64,000 nt of DNA from Cystobasidium ongulense. Taxonomy: Eukaryota; Basidiomycota; Cystobasidiomycetes; Cystobasidiales; Cystobasidiaceae. Location: positions 186,001 through 250,000 of the forward strand of contig BQUP01000001.1 in NCBI GenBank assembly GCA_022835595.1, read 5' to 3'. This document shows, in pieces, positions 21,735-34,421 of the stretch (its first letter is position 1; the number at the start of each line of letters is the position of its first letter). The notes beneath the pieces are model-generated. The model was given only the letters and a program-made list of their open reading frames with translations. It had not been told where the DNA came from and made no database searches. Made by a program: the position numbers and the translations under genes.

Positions 21735-24700
21735 TTAGCTCCACGCATCGGCCGCTGGCGTCGCGGCTGACTGATATGGTGTTGGCGCAGCCACAGGAGT
21801 TGGCGCAGAGTCGTAGGAGTCCCATGCTCCTTCTTGCACGGCTGGAGTAGGCGCAGATGCATACGGTGTCTGCGCGGCCGGGGTAGGTGCGGACGCATAA
21901 GGTGTTGGCGCAGAGGCAGCTGGGCCTTCTGAACTCCAGGCTGATGGTGCTGTAAGACCACCCGCAGCAGCTGACGAAGCACCGCTATCGTACGCGGGCG
22001 AGGTAGAACCCCAGGCTCCAGACGCTGAGCCAGTATTCCAGGACTGATTGGCTTGCTGCACCTTGCTGGCTGTGGCAGTGGGGAGATAAGCCGGGGATTT
22101 ACTGCCCCAAGCCGCACCTTCGCCGTTCGATGTGCCATTTGAGCCGGCATACGGAGTTGTACCACCCCAGCTGGAAGAGCCACCTGCCCCACCGGCATAT
22201 GGAGTTCGTGATGAAGCGGAGAAGGCATTGACGCCGCTACCCCCGTAGGGCGTTCGTGAAGAGGCCTGCGATAGACAAGAATGGTCAGCTGGGTCTAGGA
22301 CGTACGTCGGTTTGTTGAGGCTACTCACAGCAAATGAATCGCCTCCGCCGCCATATGCGGGCGTCTTGCCGGAATTGTAGGGAGTTGCACCTCCTGAAGC
22401 ACCGAAAGGTGTTGCGCCGCCGAAACCACCTCCGAATGGGGTTGCGTTGCCTCTATGCATGGGCGTCCTACGAGAAGGATGCAGCAAGGAGTGAGTAAGC
22501 AAGGTGTTGCGGTGCTTGAGCAAAGGCAGACATACTTTCCGCTAGAATAGCCTCCATAGCCGCCCGGCGCACCGGAGGTAAAACCAGATGGCGTCCTTGA
22601 ACCCATCGGCGTAACGTTTGAATTACCCGCGTAGCCTGCAGTATCATTCTTCTTTCGAGAATTTCGTTCCCTCTCCCATTCTTCCAGAGTTTTGATTGAT
22701 TTTGACGATGCATCTTCCACTCCAAGTTTGTTCCTCTCGATTGTAATGGTGCGCATTCTCGTATGAAGTTCAATTCTTGCTAGTGGACCGTTGAGATCTT
22801 TAATAATACCTTTATAACCTTTGTGATTGCCTTTGATGACGATCACGTTCAAGCCTAAAGCGACTTCTCGTCCTCGACTGACCATTGGAGTTGCTCCAGT
22901 CATACCGGCCGATGGCGCGTTCATGTCTGGATTCATCTTGGTTAAATCTCCAGAGAACTTGCTGTTGACAGTTCGCGGAGCTACGGAACCGAGTGATTTG
23001 GCCTGCGCAACGAAAACTCCACCATTTTCCACTATATCTCGGTTATGTAGGAAAGCGAACATAGATCGCCATACGTGGAGTACTCGACCGGTCCTAGGTT
23101 CGCGGTTCTGAGAGTCGAGCGGGCGTCAGTGCGTGGTTCCCCAGATTTTGGCAGTATGGGAATAAGGACTCACTCCTGTCACGGCTTCTCGGACCATGTC
23201 TCCAGCACGAAGCTCGTAGTTATCCTTGTCAGTGGCGACTGCCATTCTTGTATCGAGCTTGTTACCGATTTGCGAAGGTCTTAATACCCTAACAGCCCCT
23301 GTTTGCTCTAGAATGCGGAAAGCATCTGGCTCAATTTTGAAAATGATACCGACAGTTTCGTTGCTGCGGCGGGTTCCGTTAGTGTCCCGCAAGAAGAAGG
23401 CTTTGCTCAATTAGAAGTAGACTCACTCAAGTTGAACCAGGTCGTGGAGCTCATACTGGCCGTAGGAAGCAGATGCTGTACCGACTTCAGCAGCCTCACG
23501 AATATCTTTGCTGAACACCGTAATTTCTTCCATAGAAAGATCCGATAAGAAAGTAACTAAATCGTCTTTAATCTTCAACACTAGACCAGATTCGTTCACG
23601 TTCTTTCCTCTCAATACCTTGATATGATCACCTGATCTGAACTTTTTCCTGACTTGATCAACGAGAACTTCGATTGTAGTACCTCTTAGATCTTCAGGAT
23701 CCGTAGGCGATAGATAGATAATGTTATTCGAGATAGATTCAACAGTACCAGCTATACCCTTTTGTGACCCTTCAAAGATTTCAACAAAATCACCAGGTTG
23801 CAATACTGTTTGAGCTTTTGAAGCGTCTTTGATCGAATTGAGATCCATCTTATTCTGTCCGCTGCCAGCCGCAATAGCGCCTAGCTCTGCTGCTGTTGAT
23901 CCATCTATGCCTTGTTGGACCGCAGCCAATTTGTTTTCGCCCAAGAATCTGGTGATTTCGTCAATCGTAGGGTTAACATTCTCCCTTTCAATCATGTGCA
24001 TTTTGAAGTCTTTAACGAGATAGCCTTCGTGATATAACTCGCCCATGAAATGTGTACCTTCTGTATCTTTGACAACTTTTGCTCTTCCAGCATAAGCAGT
24101 CCGGACTTCTTCTGCATTGAATAGTTTCGGAGGAGGACGAAAGAGGGCAGATTCTTGACGACGTCTTTTCTTGCCTGGTACCCCACCAGCACCATTAAAG
24201 CTGGATGAATTTTGTTCTTGTTCTTCTTTAGGGGACATCTCGATTCGAGGAACGACTTTCAAAGTAACGAAATCGGTAGTCTCTGGTACATCATCAATTC
24301 GGGCTAGATCACCTTTGTAAACGCCCTTTTTGATTCGCACCCATCCGCCGATTTGCAAAGGAGTATGTTTCTTTTTGCTTTTGAGTAAATCAGGCATCTC
24401 TTCGATAGGAACGAGAAGTGGGGCATTGGAGACGTAGACGCCGATGAGACCTTCGACCGCCTGCTTGACATGAGCTTCGGAACGGGCTTCGACATAGAGA
24501 TGGCCGTGGAATGAATCACGTTGAAAAGCCGAGCTGATCTGGAGGTTTTGTGCGAGTGCTTTGCGTGAGATTGACATTACAAGCTCGCGCTCTCTGCCGA
24601 TCTGTGGGAAGACGAAACATGAGCAGACATCCGATACGAGTTGCCTGGATCTAGTAGATCATGTGGCAGGCTATCTTACCTTGCATTTGATGCACCAGAT

Positions 24701-25522
24701 ATTGGGATCATTCACGCCAGGCATGAGAACAGACCTAGGAGCAAAGTCCTGCATAGCTTGAATACCCATTCCACCTCTGCGCTGCCTATGGCGCTGCTTG
24801 TATTCTTCAGCAATTCTCAATGCTTCAGCTTCTTCTCTATCTCTCTGCCTTCTTTCGAATTGTCGGTGATCTCTAGTATCTTCATCCAAGTCTTCATCGT
24901 CTCCTTCGAAGCGGTCCGCGATGGGAATAGCACGCTGTCCTGGCCGTTCAAGGAGATAATCTTCTGCTGCTTCGAAACCAGCTTCTCCTTCATCTTCTTC
25001 CTCTTCTTCATCTTCATCTACTTCTACTTCTAAATCAACATACTTGTTGGCGCGCATTCTGCGTTTCTGTGGATTTCCAGAAAAGTGCAAGTCGGTCAGT
25101 CAGCTATGAGACTTCAGCAGGCAGATGGAGACACTGCGCACCTTCTTGCGCGGCCTTGAGGAAGTGTCCTCATCCCCATCATCGTCATCCTCGTCGTCGT
25201 CGTCGTCCTCTTCATCGTCGTCTTCGTCCTCGTCTTCATCGCCCTCCTCTGGATCCACGACGGCATTATCAGGATCATCATCATCGTCGTCCGCCTTTGG
25301 AGGAGCATTGGGGTCGTGATTGGCATTGATTTTGGCGCGGTCCATCATGCCAGGCTCGTCGTCGTCTTCTTCCTTCTCCTCCTGCTTCGAGCCGTCGAAG
25401 CCCTCACCACCTTCGTCGTCGTCTGGATGGTTGACCTCCATTCCTTCTGGCTCGCGGCCATTGTCTGTCGTGTCTTCCAGACGGGTCTTGTCGTCGTCGT
25501 CGTAGTCGTCTAGCGAGGCCAT
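21735..25522 (-). CDS. SPT5: Transcription elongation factor SPT5 (DSIF large subunit)
   Basis: Partner of Spt4 on RNA polymerase II, controlling processivity and pausing. Seven exons in phase: 25522-25142, 25066-24680, 24601-23427, 23363-23174, 23107-22536, 22467-22329 and 22265-21735, 1,124 aa. Order: a strongly acidic N-terminus (D/E runs to about residue 170), the NGN domain after NIWCIKCKIGRERELV, several KOW modules (GGWVRIKKGVYKGDLARI; LQPGDFVEIFEGSQKGIAGT; FRSGDHIKVLRGKN; LGLNVIVIKGNHKGYKGII) and a C-terminal region rich in TPYAG, TPAYGG, SAPTP and TPYAS units. These correspond to the phosphorylated CTR repeats. It shares a 349-bp divergent region with the PP2C gene. Confidence 0.96.
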
Positions 25523-25871
25523 TGTGAAGAGTCACTGCTTGCTTGTTGTGCCCGTCTTTCTATCGCTGGCTTGCTTCTGAGATGTGTGTGCTTTGCAAGC
25601 GTGCCTAGGTTTCCCGCAACGAGCACAAGAGGGATGCCTCTGCCACACACTAGAGGGATATGCGATGCCTGTGTGTTGATCCTACTTGTCGAGCAATGCC
25701 GTGGTGTGTTGTATCGCCGTTGCTCGCTCGCGGATGGGCAAGAAAGCAAGCAGGATGGACCGCTTCGAGGTTGGAAGAGCTTCAACTCGCTGCAGCAGTA
25801 TTCAACACAGAATGGAATGCGCGATGGGTGGATGATTGCAGACGAAACACCGTCTACATGGATGCATCATC

Positions 25872-27711
25872 ATGGTCGCCGCGCTGTCCACTTTCCCATG
25901 GCTCGTCCCGTCGCTCGTCCAGCGCGTCCAGCCATTGCCGTGCATGAGGTGCCTACGAGGAGGATACAATAGCACGAGTCGACGACGATTACCACATACT
26001 ACTCGGACTGTATCCTCAGATTCATCAAATCATGCTGGCACAAACCATACACAACCGCCGCCGGACAAAGAGCAGATAACAACTCAGACCTTCAATACTG
26101 CAAATGGTAGAATCAAGATAGATCTGTCTAATAGATCGTTGATTGGAGTACATCAATCAAGAGGTGAGAGACCTTATCAAGAGGATACTTTTGCAATTAC
26201 ATCAATAGACCTACCGAGCGATGAAATTGCAAGAACGTTGGCTTCGTCGGGAGTCTCCATAGCCGGCACGACGTCGGCATCCCAACAAGCTTCTTCCAAC
26301 GAAAAGCACGCAGAAAAGTCAAAAGAAACAGAACAGACACTCTATTGCGCCGTATTCGATGGTCATAACGGCTCTCAAGTTTCAAATTTCCTCTCAGCTC
26401 ATCTACATGAAAGACTACTCATCGTTGAACAGTCAGAAGCCAATGAGATAGTATCCTCATATAGAGCATTAGGCGGTTATATGAGGCGGTACAAAGGCGG
26501 TCTATTAGCGGAATTAGTAGATCCCCCAACTCCTAGACGTGCTAGTAATAAAATAGCAAGAGAATTAAAAGTTGAAGAAGAGAGGTTAGCGAGATTGGAT
26601 AGGGGTGAAGAAGATCCTAAAGATATAAAGAATGATATTGAAGCCAAAGTAGATAGTGACAAGGAAGGGATGAAACAGAACAAGAAAGAGCAAAAGCCTT
26701 GGAACTTGTTGCAAAGGATTGAAGCGGCTTTTCTGAGAACTGATTTGGAAATCATAAAGGATGAACAAGAGTGAGTTCATACATCTACGAAAGAAGTTAC
26801 ATATAGCACTTCTAATGGAACTCCCTCCTCTCTTCCTGACCATTCGTGCTTTCTCCAATAGAGCTGGGTCAACTTCGACAGTTGCTTTATTACACTCTCT
26901 CGACCAGCCTCAAAATCCTTTCTTTGCATCTGAAGACATACACCTCATACTTGCGCATTGCGGAGATACTCGAGCTTTATTGTGTACTGTAAATGAAGGT
27001 ACGGCTGTCAGGTTGACTGAGACGGTGAGTTGCAAGCTATGGTCGGCCTGCCAGAGCCGGTCAACCTGTTGGTATTGCAGACTCTTAGACTGATACGCTG
27101 TGTTTTCCACGTATTCAGCACCATCCTGAAGCACGAAGCGAAACAGATAGATTGATGCGCATACGGACTGGTGCGGTGACTGATTCGTTCGGCGAGGTGA
27201 ATTTATGCTATTCCCAGATATAACACGGTCAGTACATCTCACTGATTTCTTGCCTTATGTCCTTCCCTTTCCCTCTGCTATCAACTACGCCTACCATGCA
27301 CTTCTTCTGCTATTATCATAGTCCCGCTGGGCCGGATCCCTCGCCAACACTCGAGCTTTCGGCGACGCGCACTACAAGGCTTTAGGAGTTTTCAGCGAGC
27401 CTCAACTAATATCCCAAGTGATCAAAGGGTCTGAACACGCGTTCTTGATCCTTCTCAGTGATGGAGTAACAGAAGTATTATCGGATCAAGAAATATGTGA
27501 TTTAGCTTCTAGGGATTACAAGAATCCTACGCATGCAGCTAGGAATGTGGTTTCATTCGCTGAATCTGTGGGAGCTCAGGATAACCTAACTTGCTTGATT
27601 GTACCACTTGCTGGGTGGGGTAAAGTTAGCGGGAGTGATTCTACGCAAGCGAGGAGGGAGTTGAGGTTGGCCAATTATGAGGGGAGAAGTAACAGACAGA
27701 ACAGGATGTGA
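25872..27711 (+). CDS. PP2C-family serine/threonine phosphatase, possibly mitochondrial
   Basis: Metal-dependent protein phosphatase. Exons 25872-26770, 26862-27024, 27119-27196 and 27322-27711, 509 aa. PP2C motifs are in order: GERPYQEDTFAI (metal-binding Asp/Glu region), YCAVFDGHNGSQVSNFL, LILAHCGDTRALLC, SRWAGSLANTRAFGD, FLILLSDGVTEVLSDQEI and GAQDNLTCLIV. An insertion rich in Lys and Glu (about residues 215-300) sits between the second and third motifs. The N-terminus is Arg/Ser-rich with few acidic residues (PLPCMRCLRGGYNSTSRRR), suggestive of a mitochondrial presequence, as known for yeast Ptc5/Ptc6-type enzymes; which of these it is I cannot tell. Confidence 0.9.
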
Positions 27712-28098
27712 TGTGGTTGTATGTTGTGGTTAGAAGTGTAATGAGCGTTGTTGTTGTCGCTATTGCATACCCCTTCGCTTTACTCCAGCATGTATAGGTG
27801 AGCGAGTCTGGTTTTTCATCCCGAGACGTGGGATATAGCTTACGTGGGGATGACTTCTCCTCTGCAGCAATCCAATGAAATAAATACAAGCCAGCTTCTG
27901 CGTGTTCTCTTCTGTCTATCTTCTCGCCACCGTCACGTGCACGCACCAGCCGTTGATGAAGACGACGACGACGACGACGACGACCAAGTGATAGCAGAAG
28001 CCGGTCAGGGTTGGAGGAGCACCGACTGTCCTCTGCTGCTGGTGTGGACCAGGCTACAGCATACACACTCGTCACTCGCCTCCATCCACCTCGCCGTC
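27712..28098. other. Intergenic upstream of REC8 with a (GAC)8 microsatellite
   Basis: A perfect GAC repeat of eight units lies at 27961-27984. No gene could be supported; the stretch contains the PP2C 3' flank and the presumed REC8 promoter or leader. Confidence 0.6.
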
Positions 28099-31000
28099 AT
28101 GTTCTATGTGAGCCGGCTGAAGAGCACGCGGGCAAGAGAGCAGCAGCACTGATGGGCCTCACAGAACCACGAGTACTTTGCACGCAGAAAGGGCGGTATG
28201 CTGCATTCTCACCGCTCTGTCCAGCTCCCTCGGGCTCACGACGCGCTGCTCTGTGCTCCATCACCTCGCAGGCCTGGGCATCTACTGGCTCGCGGCGACC
28301 GTGGGCTCGTCGTCTGCATTCAAGAAACTGTCAAAGAAGGAAATCATGGACTGCAACATCCCAAAAGCAGTAGACAAGCTCATCCATCCCGAGGAACCTC
28401 TGGTCAGTCAAGAACCACGGCCAATTCATGCATCGGTTCGAGAATCGGTTCAGAATCGATGGCGGTTGAAAAAGTTGACGCTGATGGACGGTGCTACCCT
28501 TCCTCTCATCGGCAGGCTTTGAGACTCACTAGCAATCTCATGGTAGCTCTACACGCCTTTTTCAAGCCAATTCGGCAGTCACTCACTCTTCCCATTCCCT
28601 CTTCATCCACAGTTCGGCGTCACAAGAATCTATTCCTACCAGGTGAGGAAACCTGGCTTCAAGACAATTAACTGCCTCGACTAGCAGTTGGTCACTGACA
28701 CGCTTTCCCCCTTCGTTTATTCTAACCTTTCCCCGCCCTCCGCAACCCTTATCGATGCGATGGACGACAGTGCAACTACCTCCATCAACACGCAACAACA
28801 ACTTCAACATCTCTCAAACAAGCAATTATCAAACTCGACATTCCAAGATCTCACAAAGACGCTTTAGCAACCTTGACACTGACGAATGAAGGGGTGGCGA
28901 CTTCTGGAAATAATAAAACTGCTACAGCCAACGGTGCTTCTAAAAGTGTTAGAGAGGGTGGTGTAAGAATAACAATGAATAGAGATGAAGGTATTGATTT
29001 ACTAGCTGATTTCGGAGAAATGTTTAATGTAAGTGAATCTGTCGAACAATGACATTGTTGCCAAATCGAAAAACTATAGAAAGCTAATTTGAAGATACTC
29101 TGCTTTTGGCATCGATATAGGGCCGAATGGACTATACATGGGAGCAATTAAGAGAAGAATTGAATAACACTACCTCTGGAGGAAAGAGAAAGAGATCATC
29201 GAGCTCAGTTTTGGAAGAAGACGAGTCTTTCATTGATGAAGTGGACCCTCTAGATGGAGGTATGCTTGCATTAATATTCATACTGATGTACAGATCAACT
29301 TGAGAGCTGATAGCACTGTTTAACTGCTTCGTGCTGGCAGATGAATATGTTGAGCAAAGAGCCAATAAGAAAGCCAAAAAGGAGAAAGCTGGTAAAGAAG
29401 GTGGAGTAGCTGCATGGAGACGTAATACCACAGTTGTGAATATCATCCTATCATAAAACATCACTGTTATAAGCACAGGAGGCTGAAGCCACACCCTCTG
29501 TCATAACAGGGAAGACTCGAAGACATCAATTTGCCTGCTCATTTAATGGATGAACATATGGGTAATGCTCTACTAGACGACCAGCTTATCTTCGGTGAAG
29601 ACAGGGGTAAGCTCGCCATCTATGAAATCCGCATCTCCACAAATGAAGTCTGAGTACTGACAGGTGTCCGCAGAATTCGACCCTATGTTCGATGTGAGCA
29701 AAGTCTTTACCGAGAAGGCCTAGGTAGACCTTGTATGTGCTATTCCTGGACTAATGATTTCATTTTGGCTTTCCGATTCTTCAGCTCGATCCAGACTTCG
29801 ACCTTGGTCTAGCAGACCTTCCGCCTCCACTGGGCGAACTCGACGAAAATAACCGTCGTGGTCCAAGAGCATCAAATTTGACTGTAGCAGGCGAATTGAA
29901 TGCTTTTGAAGCTGGCGGAGGAGCAAGCGGTGGTCCTGATACTTCAGCTACTGGAGCTGGAGGATTTGACTTTGATTTGGATGGAGACCCTTTTGCTAAT
30001 AATGCCGATTTCGAGCTAGGTCTAGATGGATATGATGCTGGACTTTATGATGAAGCTGGTATCAGGAATGCAGATGACACTCGAGAACAAGTGCTGAATG
30101 GGACTAAAGATCGAGATAGAACTGGAGAAGAAGCTGCAGGTCCACCTACACCACCACCGTCCGACGGTCTAGTTCAAGATCTACTCAATGAAAATAGTAA
30201 TATACAGGACAATGAAGAGAGTAATAAAACCAAAGGTACAACAACTAGAAAACCAAAATCTAAAAAATTACGACAACCAGTCAGAGATAAATTTATTACT
30301 TTACATTCAGATGAAATTACCAAAAATAGAGAAGCTTATTCAGATGAAATGAAAAAAACCAACCTCAGGAAAGATTTAGATAGATTTGAAAAGGCTCAAA
30401 GAGAAGCTGTGTTGGACAAGATGACTGCTTTACCTATGGGAAGTGAGTACCAAGACACGGAAACGGGGAACAGCTGTAGAAACGCTAATGTACACAATTT
30501 ATCTGCAGTCAAAGCATCGGCTTTCGAAAAATGTAAGCCTTGCGATTTCTTCCTAAACCCCGCTCGACCATTTTTGACGAAGAACTTGTCAATACTCCAG
30601 TCTTTAGCGAAGCTCTGAATCTGAATGATCTCTTACGTCTGCCTGGTAAAGCGAAAAAGGGTGAGTCTATTTGCAAAAAGATTTGAAGTGCATTCCGTCG
30701 GTCTAATGCGTCTGCATTATGAATGTGAACAGTACCAACTAAACCCGCTGGCAACAAGCAAAAGTCAACCTCTTTGAAAGAACCATCACTTCCGGATGAA
30801 GATCGCTCAGCTACGACCCACGCCCGAGGTATACGCGAAGGAAGTATTCTATCTTCTCAAATGGGCAGAAATGGATACAAAAACGATCGTCAGAGTGACT
30901 ATGGCTTCGATAATGGCCTTGGTTTAGATGTGGACAACGGAGATCATATCTTCGATGCCGCTCAACATGATGATTTCCAGTATGATGCTTTGCAAAACGA

Positions 31001-32211
31001 TCCTACTGGTGGCGACTGGCAAAGTGAGTCAGCTCACCGCAGTGCCTACAGACTATAAAATAGCTCTCACATCTGACAGAATTTTCACACTACAGATGAG
31101 TACGAAAGGCCTTCTTCCATCGCGAGGTCTTTCTCAATCGGTCCGCGAGGTGAATGCGGATCCTCTATGCACGCTGAAGAATCAAATATTGGTCGTGAAA
31201 GGGCGGCTTCGCTTTCATATGGGCACGGAAGTCGGATGCCATGGAACACGTCATACAGTAGCGCTGTTGGTATGGTGACCTCCCAGTATTATGTACAATC
31301 CTACTTGCCTGCTGATTCGCTGGTGTTGTAAGGATTTGGGAACGTCCCCAGCTCATCGGCTAGGTACTCGATGGGCAGAGGTTCTATTCCTCCAACTCCT
31401 GGAGGTCCACGTTCTAGATCTTCCTCTGTACTCGGTAACTCGTTCCTTCGTGGAAGAGCAGCTTCTCATGCGGACAGTCCTATCCAGGGCGACAATCTCT
31501 CTCTCTCACTCCGTAGGCATCAACACGAGATAGATCAATAGCCTCGTGCGATGTCTGCTAATCTGCTTTTTTTGCATTATCACCACCGCAACAGATGAAA
31601 GAGGTCAAACACCTTCAAGAGCTGAAACGCCAGGCAAATATCATAAATCGCCAGCTCCTTCAGTCTCAATGAGAGGCAGAGACAGCAGTGCTATTCCAGA
31701 ACATGTCTTTTCGGATAGCCAGATTGGAGAGACTGAATCACAGATTGAAGTCAGACTTGAAGCAGAATCTCGGTGAGCAGCCTACGCGAGGATAATAGAT
31801 TAGAAAGCTGACCCGTACTTGTTATGTCCATTAGCAATTTCTATCGATATGCCAAAGGCTTCGCTCAGTCACCTACAAATCAGTTCCTACTCTCGGATAT
31901 TATCCCTGTAGCTCCCACTGCTCCAATAGTAGCTGCTCAAGCTTTCTATCGTAGGTGTTTATTGTTCACGTCCAAGGGATCCGGTAGAGCTATCAATAAC
32001 GCCCGCCTTCTAGATACCCTCATGCTCGCAAGCAAGGGGTTGTTCAAAGTACATCAGCAAGAAGAAGCTTATGGCGAGGTATGTTAGGGCCAGCAAATCC
32101 AAATCCAAGGTTGCACGCGATTACTGACTCACTACTGCTCTAAAGATTCGACTCTCGATTCCGAATGCAGCTCATTCTTCTCAATCTCAATCACCCGCTA
32201 TCGCGGTTTAA
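28099..32211 (+). CDS. REC8: Meiotic cohesin kleisin REC8
   Basis: Kleisin subunit that holds sister chromatids together in meiosis and is cut by separase. I could thread 19 exons, all in phase, to 903 aa: 28099-28107, 28165-28195, 28272-28402, 28516-28542, 28613-28642, 28771-29028, 29121-29259, 29341-29435, 29510-29606, 29674-29693, 29785-30442, 30509-30532, 30601-30660, 30733-31023, 31096-31269, 31333-31512, 31595-31772, 31835-32078 and 32146-32211. The spliced N-terminus reads MFYNHEYFARRKGGLGIYWL..AATVGS and then EEPLALRLTSNLMFGVTRI, which is the Rec8 version of the Rad21/Rec8 N-domain rather than the mitotic Rad21 form. The C-terminal winged helix ends with LASKGLFKVHQQEEAYGEIR. The middle is acidic and low complexity. 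Exons in the middle (10-17) are the least certain. Confidence 0.88.
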
Positions 32212-32841
32212 AAGGCTTTTGCAAAACTCTGCAAGAGCTTAAAAATTCGGATTTCACAAAGGACGGACTACCGTACCGTCTTCTCCTTTCGCTGAAATGT
32301 TCATTGTCTGAAAATCTATCGCACATCTATCGTCGTTTCGTTCTCCTTCGTTCGCATCAATCTATCGTCGTTCTCCTTCGTTTGCCAACATCATAGCAAC
32401 AACCAGCAAGAACTCGTTCCCGAATGCTAGTACTTGCGAGGAAGAGAAGGCTAGTAATTTTGAGAGAAAAAGGTCCTGCGGGGTCACCTTTGTTTCTCTC
32501 ACGATACGGGTAGACCGCTCTGCAGAATATCATTCCGCCGTTCCCGACGTCGTCTGCAATAAAGATATAGAAAACTTGCACTCTCGCCTGCAAGTAGTGT
32601 AGGGTAGTCAAGATATGAAACACAAAAATCTGCTCTCACATGCAAAGAACTTCTGTTTTTCCACTTTGTTGGATTCGTTGCCAAGCTAGATACGGGAACT
32701 TTCTAATTAGCTACATCTTTCTCATACTTCACCTCAGCTTTTCTGCTTTTCTTTGCAATCTGCCAGTCTTTTTTCGGAAAAATAAAGGATGCTTTTGCAC
32801 CTTGGAAAACGTACGCGGGTTGAAAGCTAGTGAGAACCGGA
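32212..32841. other. Intergenic between convergent REC8 and GST-like genes
   Basis: 630 bases without a supported gene. Near 32,320-32,390 a ~30-base string (TCTATCGTCGTT..CTCCTTCGTT) occurs twice in direct orientation. Nothing else stands out. Confidence 0.5.
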
Positions 32842-34275
32842 CTAATGTAAACCATGAGCGTATACCTGTTGGAAGCTCTTCCTAGTTACCATAGTAGACC
32901 ACCAATTTTTGATACTCAAAATATCTTCTTGTGTTCTACCGAATTCCTTTGTCAATTTAAGGAAAGCTCCATCAACATCTTTAAGATCTTTAGCCCCACA
33001 GCAAGCTAATATACGAGCGAACCAAGCGCCAGCATGTAAATCTGCTAATGTAATGAATCCAGATCTATCCTCTCGTGGTAGGATTGAATTGATTTCTAAG
33101 AGAACTTGGCAAACTGATTGCCAGTGTGCTTTACCTTTGGCTAAAAAGTCGGTTGCTTGAGATGGATTCTCGTATGCTTGAAGGATAGCACTGTAAGCAG
33201 AAAGAGTACGTTTGTCAGTACACTGTCTTTACACCGATTCTCAAACAGCCGACCCACTTCATCGTAGCGAGTTTGTCATTGTAGAAGCCCTCAAGTTTCT
33301 CCATGTTTGGAACATCAATCTTTCCCTCTTTCAAATCGCTCAAGTAACCTTCGAGTGCCTTCTTTCTGCCACGAACGAATTGACCAGGTAGTCCTTCGTT
33401 TTTTGCTTTCAACTCTGCTTCAGTCCTTGCAACCAGGAGGAGGAGATTGGGGTCACCAGCTGAAGCTTGAGTTAGTTTGATGATATCATCATCTCTAGCT
33501 TTAGCAGCTAGACTTCCAGGAGCTAGACTTCTTGCTGGATTTGTGTTGGTGTCTTTAACGCCTAGTGAAGGGGAAGTGGCGCCATTGCCATTGTGCCCAC
33601 TTGCACCGTTCGAGCCACTTGTGGTCTCGCCTGGAGCTACGTCTTCAGCTGTACGCTTTTGATCAAGTATTTCCAGAATCTTGACTGTGTCGGTGATGGC
33701 TGTATACTTGTTTGGCTTGTTCGCGTCGACGGCAGATTCGAATTGGGGGACGACCACTGAGTGGACAAATGACAGTCAGATTATAGCTATGATAAGCTTG
33801 TGAAGCGTTTGCCAGAGTTGCTTACATGTAGGTACGGTTCCTGCAGACACAGCAACACCACACGAGGCACGCATTAGATCAAGCCGAGGACGCGATAGTG
33901 GAGAGTGATGGACCCACCCTTGGAGTTGAGTCTGAGGAACTCTGGTGAGAAGTTGGCGCCGCTGACTGTAAGACATGCAAGCACGCAATTCAGTATGCTA
34001 TTCCATTCGCGTATTCAGTTGTATTGGATGTAGATGGATGCGACTGACGTAGGTCTACATTGACGATGTTGCACTCTTCGGGGACGGAGTAACCCTGGAA
34101 TAAACAAACAAAGCAGGAGCATTAGTATTGATATGACTATACTACTCGCCTGTCATCCTCGCACCTTCTCAATCAACGCCAGCTCGGCAGCAGCAGCATA
34201 GCAGCTTCCAGGAAAGCTGTACAGGACGGCAATGGGCACGCCGGATGTGCGATGGGCGTCGTTGGATGAGGCCAT
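32842..34275 (-). CDS. Glutathione S-transferase-like protein
   Basis: Six exons, read leftwards: 34275-34165, 34094-34049, 33965-33918, 33840-33826 (15 bases), about 33757-33258 and about 33196-32842. Spliced, the N-terminal thioredoxin-like fold reads IAVLYSFPGSCYAAAAELAL..IEKGYSV, then VDLSGANFSPEFLRLNSKGT and TVPTLVVPQFES, matching the GST N-domain pattern (SPEFL.LN..GTVPTL). The helical C-domain follows (LPGQFVRGRKKALEGYL; THE segment AKGKAHWQSVCQVLLEI). A Gly/Asn/Ser-rich insertion of about 35 residues separates the two domains. Substrate unknown; a catalytic Ser or Cys in the SFPGSC segment is plausible but not established. Confidence 0.75.
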
Positions 34276-34421
34276 GGTGGTGGTGGTGGGTTGTGCTGTG
34301 TGCAGACTGATGACCAACTGCTAATCTTCTTCGGTTGTTGCAGAGACAAGCTCGTCGTCGTCGTTGCTTGCCGTCTTCAAGCTCTTTGGCGGAGCTCCAA
34401 CATTGCGATAGACACACGACA
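34276..34421. promoter_or_regulatory. Short divergent promoter region, 146 bp
   Basis: The GST-like gene and the unknown gene to the right start only 146 bases apart on opposite strands, so their control regions must overlap. No specific motif was identified. Confidence 0.4.

Noticed and set aside
25125-25505. Ser-rich plus-strand frames opposite the start of SPT5
   Set aside because: They are the antisense reading of GAC/GAT/GAG codons for the acidic SPT5 N-terminus.
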